This document shows, in pieces, positions 1 through 10,407 of a stretch of DNA of 64,000 bases. Below the pieces are notes generated by a model that had not been told where the DNA came from, ran no database searches, and saw only the letters and a program-made list of their open reading frames with translations. The position numbers and the translations under genes were made by a program. Each line of letters starts with the position of its first letter. Position 1 is the first letter of the stretch. Source of the stretch: Leucogyrophana mollusca (Eukaryota > Basidiomycota > Agaricomycetes > Boletales); the NCBI GenBank assembly GCA_021014945.1, contig MU266444.1, forward strand, positions 1 to 64,000, in the 5' to 3' direction.

Positions 1-1034
1 ATGGTGATTGGGGTGCGTGGTAGCGGAGTGTTGGGCTTATCGAGCGGTTTTTTGCACTTGTAGAATTATTAACACCGGTTTTGAGTATGTTAATAACGGT
101 TAATAACGTATCACGTGACACTGGTTATTAACAGTTATTATCTGCTAGTTAATAAGGCCCTCGACGTCCACTAGGTTAATAACTGGGCGAAAATTCGGCG
201 GGTAATTATTCACCGTACCCTACAGCGGAGCCGACATTTGTCGTGGTTACTGCCCCAGCGCCCTTCAATTTGACGCCCCGATGCCATTCTGCGGTTATCT
301 CGGACTCCCACTTGACCTCCTACCACCAGTGTCTGCACAGATTCGAGCTCGTGGATACCACCGGGATCCCGCCGTTTATCGGCGCACTTGTTGCCCCGCG
401 AGTTCAACCACTACGCGCAATCGAGCATGTAGCCAGGTCATGAATGACGCCAGCTAGTATCCATCTAATTTCGAATGGCATAGCCTATAGGACAGGCTCC
501 TGGTGATTCTTGAAACGTTCCCGTCTATGCTGCGCTCGCGGATGGATCATACCGCTGTGACAGTGGCAATATGATATGGACACTGCTCAACCTGACAGAT
601 CTGAGCTGGCTGCATTCTAATATCTCCCACTCTCTTCCGTGGCCTTCATCCGTTGGTGGCCACAGGCACGTTGGACCACAACCCCCTTAACCGCTTTCCA
701 CTCTATTGCCCGCCCAATGTGTAGACTGTCTTGTCATTGTCCGGAAGATAGAGCGGAAGAGCTTGCGACTCTCCAGGCATACTTGTCCATCCCGACAATA
801 TTCCTTCCTATGCGCATCCGTGCCTGAATGATCCATTTCACAATCAAAACCGCGCTAAAACGATTTTGAACAGGTTCCCCCTGATGATTCAACTGCATGC
901 AGAGCATCCAGACATTCGGACGTTGAAGTGATAACCGTTGTGCGTATAAGAGGCTCCTGAGTAGTGGTCAGCACAGATCATCTCCAAGTCAGTTACTCCT
1001 GCAACCGATTACTCGCTCTTTCGCAACAATCACG
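1..1034. other. Gene-poor left edge
   Basis: No convincing coding region was found on either strand. The only structure noted is the GTTAATAAC motif cluster at 65-183, listed separately. The short open frames here have no recognisable domain or splice-consistent continuation. Confidence 0.5.
65..183. repeat. Inverted cluster of GTTAATAAC motifs around TCACGTGA
   Basis: Forward copies GTTAATAAC lie at 89-97, 99-107 and 175-183, with a variant GTTAATAAG at 148-156. Inverted copies GTTATTAAC lie at 124-132, with variants at 65-73 and 134-141. The two forward copies at 89-107 and the two inverted copies at 124-141 are arranged around the 8 bp palindrome TCACGTGA at 111-118. The symmetry is directly visible. 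Function is unknown: it could be a regulator-binding array or the end of a mobile element. Confidence 0.7.
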
Positions 1035-1293
1035 ATGAAATTTATTGCATTTATAATTCTTTCTGTCGCGGTTTTGGGTGTCATGGCTACCCCCACTCTC
1101 GAGCAGCGCACCCCAGTCCGAGAGGTGAGTTACTTCTCGTTGTTTGGCTCTGTCTTCCTTGAGTAACATGATCTCCAGTCAGGGGCAAGTTGATTCCAGA
1201 TAATATCCTCGCCTTTGGGATGCTTATCTCGCTATTGTCCAGGTTCCGCCGCCCCCTTGTGTGGGGCCCAATCACGACATCTGCCCCGAATAA
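1035..1293 (+). CDS. Tiny putative secreted peptide (two exons)
   Basis: The first exon starts at ATG 1035 and encodes a basic-hydrophobic stretch, MKFIAFIILSVAVLGVMA, a good signal peptide with a likely cleavage site after VMA. A donor gtgagt follows at about 1124. Splicing to an acceptor at about 1242 (tgtccag) keeps the frame and adds a short tail with PPPPC and DIC before TAA at 1291-1293, about 46 residues in all. The mature peptide would be about 28 residues with two cysteines. No family is recognised. Fungal genomes carry many such small secreted proteins, and the acceptor is not the only possible one, so the tail is uncertain. Confidence 0.45.
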
Positions 1294-1884
1294 ATCATTG
1301 TTCGTGGTATGTCCTATGTGACGCTACTGACCTTCCGTCGTCTGATGACATCCATGCAGGAATAGCCCGCAGTTCGGACATTCATATCCGCAGCTGCAGA
1401 GCATGCTCTAGCATACCCGCCATAATTCAATAGATATCAGGTTTATTAAGTTGACGGTCAGGAAAGAAGGATCACTATAATTCAAGTATATAGCGACTCG
1501 TATCCAATGGAGATTCATTGGGATCCAGGGTTGGTGCTGGGCTTTACTGCTGACTACAGATCACAACAGGACATCTTGGACCGCTTTTCGGGGTCGCTAG
1601 GTGCGCAGCTCTGCATTTGTCAATCTTCTACCAGCTTTTGGTGTCTCGTGTCCACTTTTAAGAGCCGCACCGCTGGCGCGCCATTACATGGATCACCATG
1701 TGAGGGGGCCAAGTATGAAGTGAGGTTACTTGAAGTATCCATCGATCATTGCACAAATGGTAGGTATCTAAAATCTTAAACAAAGTGCGCTATGTACGGG
1801 CCACAGCACAGCACACCGCTCTACTAACTCTGCCGTCAGAGTCCCACTAGCCTAGGATACGACGCGCCTACTGAGATGGAAGTG
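1294..1884. other. Intergenic, no supported feature
   Basis: A 90-codon open frame at 1507-1779 (+) lacks a recognisable domain or fungal start context and is not called. This stretch probably includes the 3' UTRs of the convergent genes on either side. Confidence 0.4.
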
Positions 1885-2385
1885 CTAATTTGCGGCTATA
1901 ACGGTGAATTCACCGGTCGTCGCGTAAATAACGTCGATATCGCTGTGGGTGTTGTAGAGAGATCGAGATCAGATTTACACACTCAAAATCAGGGTATACA
2001 AAGTCACCTGATGTTGGTAGCTTCGAGTATGTACTCGTTCCTATCACAGATGACGGTTAGCGCACATCAGCAGTAGCACGATTCAATCACGTACCCGGAA
2101 GGTACTTCAGGCAACTCTAGTGTGATGGTTTCAAGGGAGGTTTGGACGTTGTCGGCGATCGCGAAGGTCGCATAGGACTTCAGCAACAAAGAGAAGGTGG
2201 AAGGGTCACCGGACTGGGATGTCCAGGTAATGGTAGCCTCTGCACCAGAAGTGAGCTCTGTGGGCGTGTTGAGCACGAGCGCGGAGACAGAATGAAGGGA
2301 AAGGGCGAAGGAGCTAGTATGGAGGTTAAGCTAAAATGGTACTGCACAGGGCTTTCGAGAGTACGTACATGAGCTTGATGAACAT
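1885..2385 (-). CDS. Small secreted Kre9/Knh1-like protein
   Basis: A four-exon model on the minus strand gives about 108 residues. Exon 1 is only 17 nt (2385-2369, MFIKL...), with donor gtacgt. Exon 2 starts at 2313 and completes a signal peptide (SFALSLHSVSA). It carries the family hallmarks: LNTPTELTSGAEATITW near the mature N-terminus, then a FSLLL strand and LELPEVPSG. After an intron (gtacgtgattg to gtgatag) comes NEYILEATNIS, and a last short exon supplies IYATTGEFTV before TAG at 1885-1887. This is the layout of the Kre9/Knh1-like N-terminal beta-sandwich found in fungal secreted, often Ser/Thr-rich GPI-anchored proteins. Here the Ser/Thr tail and GPI signal are absent, so the protein would be a free secreted single domain. 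Its molecular role is not known; a cell-wall link is inferred from the family. Confidence 0.72.
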
Positions 2386-3101
2386 TTCGAACTGCGGAAT
2401 GCGGTGGATAATATGCAGCGAGGGTGATAGTAGTTAATAAGGAGTGCTTGCAAAATCCTGGATGATGGTGACAATGTTTTATATCTTCGAAGAGTTCATG
2501 ACTCCCACACGGACTGTTTGTTCCATCGCCGGCATGAGACATGGAAAGTAATGTCGTCGATTGGGATGCGGGCAAGCCAAAAGGCTGGGACCGAGTAGAG
2601 TTCGAATACAGAAGGGCCAAATTTGTCACCGCAGTACAGCATGTTGTCTCACAATAGTACCAGAGACTGCTGAAGGTAACCGCATGGGATACATACAATG
2701 CGCAAAACTTAGCCGCAATCGAATGTCAAATTCCTCAGCTAAGAGGGAATGGGAGAAAAGATGTGCCTGGGTGTGGCACGTCATGATCATCAAACCCAGT
2801 GGTTGCTGCAGTGTAGGGGTTTGATGGTTCAGGCTGTGTGAGACCGCAGGTGTTGAGGAGATGGGTAGGTGACAGAAACCGTAGGAAAGGTCGCGTGTCT
2901 AACAGATCGTTAAAATATACTGCCTCAGGCAGTATTCCCCGTCACGTCGGTAGCCTGAGCGTCACCTGCAGTGGTGGATCGGTTTGGAGGTCAATTTAAG
3001 ATGTGACATGCATGGCTGTTACACAAATCACATGACGTGACGGTGCGCGTTTTCTGATCACTCGCGACGAAGGGTCGCAATTCCAGTCTTCCCCATCCAC
3101 C
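2386..3101. other. Divergent intergenic region
   Basis: It separates the minus-strand Kre9-like gene from the plus-strand Ctf4 gene and must hold both promoters. A 172-codon minus-strand open frame at 2180-2698 overlaps the Kre9-like exon in another frame and lacks domain features, so it is treated as a shadow. No TATA box is obvious near either start. Confidence 0.45.
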
Positions 3102-6100
3102 ATGTCCAAGCGTCTAATAAACGTAGCACATCAGCCAGGACCAACATGTATAGCCTTTTCGCGCGACGGAAAGTATGTCTGACCAATTGTGGAACAAGAT
3201 TGTTACTGACGCTTGCTGATCCCACTGCAGGTTGGCATACACGGGCGGCTCAGATTCCTTAGTGCGCATATGGCACACAGATGAAGGCGAAGACCAAGAA
3301 CCAGATATTGCTACTGAGGCAAATGAAGGTGTAACGACTGTTACTGCAGCCGTACGTCCTTGTTTATTCATCACCCGCTTCGGAGGTTGCGACTTAATGT
3401 CACACCTTAGAACGACTACTGGCTATCCGGAAGTGAGGACTCCGAAGTCCGCAGATATCCAACGGGGAAAAATGAACTCGATGGCCTCGTTACGAGCGCT
3501 GTAGGGGTAGCTGTACGGAGTCTGGCAGTTGATCCGCGTGGGCGTCGTGTCGCGGTTACATCAGAGTGCGTGTTGACCCCAAGTCCCTTTACAGCTGGGC
3601 GTCTGACCCGTCCGGTACCACAGCGAACTTTCAGTCAAACTTATAGACTTGGAGGAAGTTACCAAGGTGACCACGTTGAGCGCACACAAGAGAGGCGTTA
3701 GAAAGGTCACATGGCACCCGTCTGGCTCGCTACTGGTACGTGGGTTCTATGAGGCGTAAGTATACGAAGCCCCGCTTACATACGTCTTCAACCGTCCAAA
3801 GACAACCAGCGGCTCGGATGGCTCAATCATTGTTTGGGACGTATCTGAAGATGAAGCCAAAGTGGAGAAGACAATCGAAGGTGTTATACCTGCCGTCGCA
3901 GACACTCAGTGCGCAGCAACGACAATATTGTTGAGCATTCCATTAATAATTCTTATTCCGTAGATCGCCCGAATTTTTGCACGATTGTTCCGCAGTATGG
4001 CACACGTCAGGACAGTATTTTTTCGCTGCATCTCGCACACACGGTAGGGCTTTTGCAGCCTTTCCGTTCAGTCTCATCGAAACCTGTCCCAACAGAGATA
4101 GTGACGATATCGCGAGAAACTTGGAGCAAAACCTTTACCTACACGGACGCCAATGCTACAGGTCCCACCACTGCACTTGCTCTGTCAGCGAACGGCGTAT
4201 ACCTCGCCAGTTCATGTGGAGAAGAAATCCTAGTATGGAGCGTACAAACTAGGCGTGTTCTTTGGCGGTAAGCAGTTGACATTATGTCTGCCACCGGCCA
4301 CTAATCTCTTCTCAAATCCAGAAATACTGGGACGCCAAAAGCATCCACCATCCAAATCGCATTCTCCCCAACGCAGAACCTCCTTGCTTGGACAGACACG
4401 GATGGCATGCTCACTCGTTGGCCGGAGCCCATACCGGCGGGTTCACCTGATCCTGTGCGGCCGATTGCGGCCGCTGGCGCACAAGGTGCAGCAGTGAAGC
4501 GTGCTGGCACGCCAAACCTGTGGAACGACGGAGATGTTGCTGCCGGGGCGCCCGGGGATGAGGAGGATGAGTACGGTGGTGAAGATTGGATCATCGATGA
4601 TTTGGGAGGAGGAATGGAGGATGAGCCCGAACAGCCTGGCGTAGGGATGAGACCAGCAGGGGACGGATTTGTGAAGGAAATGGGTGAGTTGATCGCCAGG
4701 TCCTGCGTTCGAGATTCGCTGAGGTAGACCTCAATCAGTGAGTATTACGAAGGCGCAGCCAGCATTTCAACCGGGATCGACACCAATGGAGAACAAGAAA
4801 CGGTACCTTGGTTCGTCCGTTGTCCATTGCCCCCCTTCCTTGATTAAATATCCTCCCAAACAGCGTACAACATGGTTGGAGTCATTGAGGTGACCGACCA
4901 GGACACCCATCACATCGTCAATGTCGAATTCCACGACCGGTCAACACGGAAAGGATACCACTTCACGGACCACTTCAAGTATGATCTAGGATGTCTTGGT
5001 GGGGAATACCATACGATCTAGGCCCCTTTACCACCTCTGACTTTGATTATCAGGAGAGCGAGGCGCACTCTTTGGATGTCCCCCAGAGCTCGATCATCCA
5101 GCTCAGGTGATATACAAGCCCTATGGCACATGGTCCACGCAAGGTGATTGGACGTATGTCCTCCCAAGCGGACAGCGCGTCCTTGGCCTCGCGGCAGGTG
5201 GTGAAAGACCCATGCGCTCGCTGCGTGACCCCTCAGAATCCGGTGGAGACGCACAAGGTCACGGGAACGTCGTTATCGCGACAAGTGCGGGGGACTTGAC
5301 ATTTGTTAGCGGCTCCGGTGTAGAGCGTATTGTCCTCGGTCTTGAAGGTGAATATGTGACGATGGTGGCTGGTGAGGAATGTGTACTAGTTGTGCATCGG
5401 CCTGGGGCTACCACTATTGATGGTGAGCAGCAGTTCATAAGTTTTACAAAGACAAACCCCCGACCCCTGCACAGGATCCCAGAGCCTAGTCGCCACGTTG
5501 ATATCCTTCGAAGATTTCGAGGTGCTGCAAGAGAAGCCCCTGCCCATTCCCAAAGGGCAAGTCCTCAAATGGGTCGGCATGACAGATGAAGGCGTGCGTC
5601 CTCGCACTAGTCGCTGGTTTTAGTTTTCTGACGTTGAGCTGCAGGCTCCAGCAATCTACGACTCTGCCGGATATGTACACATTATGATCAACTTCCGGAG
5701 ACCAAATCGAGGCACATGGGCCCGACTACTCGACACGAACACGCTCGAGCGCAAGCAGGGCAAGGACGAATCGTATTGGGCTGTGGGATTGTCGCAGGAC
5801 ACGTTCATGTGCCTGATCCTGAAGGTGAGCCCGCCTGTTAGGGGTGTTCGCGATAGGGTTGATGTACCAGCACATAGGGTCGGCAAGAACACCCAGGCTT
5901 CCCCCGGCCACTAATACAGGAGCTGGCAGTGCGAATGCCTTTCCGAAACAAAGATCCTACAGATGCACCAATTGAGGAACGGTTCGTCACTCATTCTTTC
6001 ACATTTCCTGATTTTGATCCGAAGCCTGCAGCATCGCCCGAGAACGAGTGCATATTAACCTCGCACGCGATGCTCTCGGAGATGAGCTCACCTCACCAGA

Positions 6101-7270
6101 CCTCGACAAACGCGAAGTTGAGCTCGACAAGTCCCTCTTGAAGCTGATTCAGGCCGCTTGCAAAGCCGACAAGGCCCCACGAGTACTTGAACTCACAAAG
6201 CGTCTGCACTTTACTCATTCTATTGATGCAGCACGCCAAGTTGCAGGATTCTACCGCCTCATTGGACTGCAGGAGAAAATTGATGCGATCAAAGAGTGGA
6301 AAGCTGATAGCCTCAGTCCTGCCGAAGAAGCAAGGGAGAGAAGGCGAAACTTGGGAGAGGAGGACACGGCAATGGCGCGACCGAAGCCGTTTCAGGACTT
6401 TAAAGCGCCGAGAAAAGTTGAGCGGCCGGGACTAGCACGCTCGGCTGGAGTTGTGGAGCATACCGAGTTCACTGCGTCGAATGCTGCCGCAAGAGCGGTG
6501 CGAGCAAAGGCAGTAGAAAGGTCTGCTTCACGATCAACGTCTCCAGAAGGGAAGCGTAAACGAGATGAAGAAGAGGACTTTGCATCCAACGGCTTCGATG
6601 GGGAGGTCAAGAGGCGCGCTCTCGGAGAAGTGGACGCGGTCCTACCGCTAGCCAAGCCTAGTAAATCCCTTATCTATTCCTCAAGTCTTGCCGCTCATAT
6701 TTTTATCTTGTCAGGAGATAACCCGTTCGCTCGAAAGGCGGGACAAGAACCAAAACGCAACCCCTTTGCACGGAAGCCCGAGGTCAACAAACCTATCCAA
6801 AAGAGCGAGAGCTTCTTTAATAAAGTGGAAGCTGCCGAACTGGACAAAGGGAAGCGTGAGTGCCAGAGCTGTGTAGTGGATGACGCCATATGGTATCTAA
6901 CATTATTGTGTTACTAGGTCCTGCCAACGGAAAGGGAAAGGAGAAGGAGAAGGAGAAGAAAGATGCCAGCAAGCAGATGACGCTCTTTGGTTTAGCTCCT
7001 CGCCCTCCAACCGACAAGAAAAGCCGTAGCAAAAAGAAGGCCGGTGAAAGCGCAGAATCCCAGGAAGGCACAGACGGCACTCCGGTTCCTGAATCTCAAG
7101 CTACGGACGTCGACATGACGGACTCGCTACCACAGCCATCAGAAGACGCGACCTTAATAGAAACTCAAGAACCCTCTAAAACGCAAGTAGAGACGCAACC
7201 AGACGAGGAAGATGAGCCGATAGAGTGGCCGCCATCACCTCAGGCCGCTGCGATTGATGATGCAGAATAG
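3102..7270 (+). CDS. CTF4: Ctf4/Mcl1 (WDHD1/AND-1) replisome scaffold
   Basis: A multi-exon gene of roughly 1,100 codons. The N-terminus ([13 protein letters not shown]) leads into WD40 blades: [35 protein letters not shown] and [14 protein letters not shown] central acidic linker (about 4540-4640) precedes the second, SepB-type beta-propeller domain: [25 protein letters not shown], broken here by an intron, then [20 protein letters not shown] and FRRPNRGTW. Then comes the helical segment [20 protein letters not shown]. The tail is disordered, Lys/Glu-rich and ends [15 protein letters not shown]. No HMG box is seen, as in other fungi; the animal orthologue has one. The family couples the CMG helicase to DNA polymerase alpha and aids sister-chromatid cohesion. 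TAG at 7268-7270 ends the frame. Orthology rests on domain order and motif matches; internal exon ends are approximate. Confidence 0.93.
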
Positions 7271-7739
7271 ATTTCCCCTTCTGCGGCCGCTGATCTAGTG
7301 GACTTAGGACTGACACCATCGCCATTGTACTGATATTGCATGATCCATTGCTATTCCAATTTTTGCCTTTGATGACTGTGATACTCCAAGTTTTGTGAAC
7401 GTCAGAGCAATAGTCAGATTCAAGGCTTGCCTACCGAACAGTGCCAAGGATCGAACACCGGAAGGTACGACCTTCATAATCGTCGAGTTACCCCTTTCCA
7501 CCCCCACATTTGCTCAGTGCATACCACAAGCTCGATCGCGATTTCGGTACGTAGACGACACACCTTCCCAAAGTTACTTCAAACATCATGAAAGAGGGTG
7601 CGGTTGTCCCGATGGCGGATAAAAATACAAGCCACTCTCACACCATAGGCACATGACGTCTGCACAACGCCCTTCCCTTCCCCCATATATAACCTCGATG
7701 CACCAAAATTGCAGGGCGTGAAAGACAGTCACTGCCATC
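7271..7739. other. Intergenic with the aldo/keto reductase promoter
   Basis: This holds the Ctf4 3' UTR and the promoter of the next gene. Apart from the TATA box listed separately, nothing else is supported. Confidence 0.5.
7686..7692 (+). promoter_or_regulatory. TATA box of the aldo/keto reductase gene
   Basis: TATATAA lies 54 bp upstream of the ATG at 7740. This is a plausible distance for a fungal promoter with a short 5' leader. Confidence 0.55.
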
Positions 7740-9586
7740 ATGTCAGCCGTACAGAAGGGAATGCCTTACGGTGAGTCGCTCTGTCGGCGGCCATCCGCCC
7801 CCTAGCTCACGATTGGCTTGGACATCTAGTCCGCCTGGGTAACTCTGGGCTCAAAGTCTCCAAGATTATCTTGGGAACGATGCAGTATGGTGCGAGCGCT
7901 TCCTCTTTACCTCTGACAAGCGGTCTAAGTGCTTGGTGCGATGTCAGGAACAAGTGAATGGCAAGACTGGGTCCTCGGTGAAGACGAGGCACTGGTCCAT
8001 ATCAAGGCAGCGTGAGTCTTAGAAGATGAACGAACAACGACGATGCACATTGACCGCCCGGCCAGATATGATGCTGGTATCAATACCTTTGATACAGCGG
8101 ACGTACGACCCAGCCCCCTATTTGTCTGAAACCAGAGCTAAACCTGTGCACAGATGTACTCGAACGGGGAGTCAGAGGTCATTCTCGGGAATGCCATCAA
8201 GAAGCTCAACCTCCCTCGCGATGAGATCGTTGTTATGACCAAGGTAGAAATTGGCGCTACCACTTCGCATACCTCTAACCATCACATCACAAGCTCTACA
8301 ATGTTGTTGGACGAGCCCCTAGCGATAAAATTTTCAAGTCAACTGCAAACCCAGATGATATTGGGTATGTGAACCAAAGGGGATTGAGCAGGAAGGTGAT
8401 ATACTATTCCCTCATTCATGTCTCATCAAACTTGACGCCTTTTGCATCATCCAGCATATCTTCCAGGCCATCAAGCATAGCTTGGAGCGTCTACAACTTG
8501 ATTATGTTGATGTCCTGCAATGTGCGCCTTTCCATCGTCAGTAGTTGAGCTTTTCTAATGGATACTCGGATCCGTTGCCCGTTGTAGGCCATCGCTTCGA
8601 CAAGAACACCCCAATCGAAGAAACGGTGAGCCCATCGCAGTATGTCTTCCAATCCTAGAAATCAATTTTCTGGATAGATGCAAGCGCTGCACGATGTCGT
8701 ACAAGCCGGGTACGTGAGATACCTGGGAATGTCCTCTTGTTGGGCATATCAATGTGAGAGCCTTGATCAACAGCTGTATGATGTGCTGACCTTATTTCGT
8801 AGTCCACGCCATGCAGAGTAAAATTTCGGCCATTTGTCCTGACTGCGCAAGAGTTAATCCATTGGCACAGACTACGCGATTCAGAATCGCCTCACCCCTT
8901 TCATCTCCATGCAAAACCATCACAGTCTGATCTATCGGGAAGAAGAGCGTGAAATGTTCCCCACTCTCAAAGTCCGTGCAATACCCTTTATTTGCATCGC
9001 GATTTTGCTCATGATGTACAGTTGTTTGGAGTGGGTTCAATCCCATGGAGCCCCCTCGCGCGAGGACTGTTGACCCGTCCCCTTGGCGAGCAGACCATCC
9101 GTGGCAAAACTGACTTGTCAGTAGCCTTCCATCTGCTTGCATAATAGAACTCATCTTTACCCTAGGACGATCAATTCCTATGTACAGCACGAATCCGACA
9201 AAGTCATAGTGACCCGGTGAGTAACTCGCGCTCATCTATGTTCACCTATTCACGACCCAACTCAGTCTGGAGGAGGTCGCGAAGAAAAGGGGAGCTACAA
9301 TGGCACAAATTGCCCTTGCCTGGTCCATGGCCAAAGATGGTGAGTCGCGGCTGATGCTTGGATCATCAAAAAAGCTGAGGCGCTGTCATACAGGTGTCAC
9401 GGCGCCCATAGTCGGAACGACCTCTCTTGACAACCTGAAGGACTTACTAGGTACGTCAACCCACAAGCTCATCCTGGCCTTGCTTTTATCTCTTTGTCAG
9501 GCGCTATTCACATAAAACTTACCGATGAGGAGATCAAGTTCTTGGAAGAGCCCTACCAACCTAAATCTGTGATTGGGCACAGTTGA
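7740..9586 (+). CDS. Aldo/keto reductase
   Basis: A gene of about ten exons and about 345 codons. It starts MSAVQKGMPY, then an intron, then VRLGNSGLKVSKIILGTMQYG. The catalytic tetrad of the family is readable: Asp in INTFDTADMYS, Tyr in DMYSNGESEVILG, Lys in EIVVMTKVY and His in LDYVDVLQCHRFD. Later motifs are QAGYVRYLGMSSC, NHHSLIYREEEREM, IPWSPLARGLL and the cofactor-binding region GVTAPIVGTTSL, typical of NADPH-dependent members. It ends VIGHS at TGA 9584-9586. The family reduces aldehydes and ketones; the closest fungal relatives are aryl-alcohol-dehydrogenase-like AKRs, but the substrate cannot be told from sequence. Introns lie between nearly every motif. A 147-codon minus-strand open frame at 8792-9235 is a shadow. 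Confidence 0.9.
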
Positions 9587-10407
9587 TTGGAAACAAGATG
9601 AGAAGAGAGCCTTGAGAGAAACAACACGTTTGTATGAGTATTGATGGGCCTGCGCAGCCATGTTGGAGCGCACCCTACTGGGGAATGCAGAATCATGTCA
9701 CTGTCAAGCCTGGAGATGTCATTGACCGCTTCCCAGCGATGCTGACTGTTGATTACTGAAGACAAGCGAACAGTCAAAGATCACATGGTTTGCCACACAC
9801 ACGTCTTATCCTCACCTCCCATGTGTGCCTACAATTCAGCTGACTTGTCCCAGATGAGTTGTGACTTGCTGGCAACTGTTGAACGTTCGCCTTCCCAGTC
9901 CTTCCCAGTCCCGGTCTGAGTGCATCGCTTTTTTCGTGCTTGATGATCAACTGGAACGAGACAGCCAATAGCAACGGTAGTGATGGTGCGAACCAAACAA
10001 TCACGAAACCTGCCGTCGACATTTCACATCTATTACCGTTGATTAGTAGTGTCATTGACAGGACACCGCTGGGGATGCGGCCGGTCCAGCGGCCTGAAAG
10101 AAGGACCCATGATCAATCCAGGATCATTCTGGGTCAACTCCAAGATCACCCGAGCGTGTTCGTTGCTCCAAGCGAACGTGGTTGCGAATTCGAACCCGTG
10201 ACCGACTGCCAGCACAAAGGTAAGAGCCGATTTTACTGAGGCTGTTCGACATTTCCTACCCTGAACGGGCGATGCGAACAAACGCGATTTAGGGTATGTC
10301 CGAGTTCGCGCCCTCAAGTCTGTATCTCCATGCGCGTTCGAGCGCTGATATAAGATCATGGCGCCTCACTGAGTGTGTACTTTATTTCACCTTTCACTCA
10401 CCCCACA
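9587..10407. other. Intergenic region upstream of GH76
   Basis: No supported gene was found. There is a perfect tandem pair of the decamer cttcccagtc at 9891-9910 and a TATA-like box near 10349. Open frames of 90-108 codons on both strands overlap one another and have no domains. Confidence 0.45.
10349..10354 (+). promoter_or_regulatory. TATA-like box of the GH76 gene
   Basis: TATAAG lies 59 bp upstream of the ATG at 10408, a spacing close to that of the upstream aldo/keto reductase gene. Confidence 0.45.

Noticed and set aside
2180..2698. 172-codon minus-strand open frame
   Set aside because: It overlaps the Kre9-like exon in another frame and has no domain or signal features.
5823..5920. 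Inverted 8 bp repeat (gggtgttc/gaacaccc) in a Ctf4 intron
   Set aside because: Short and isolated inside an ordinary intron; can arise by chance.
8792..9235. 147-codon minus-strand open frame
   Set aside because: It lies over plus-strand exons of the aldo/keto reductase, whose motifs are unambiguous.
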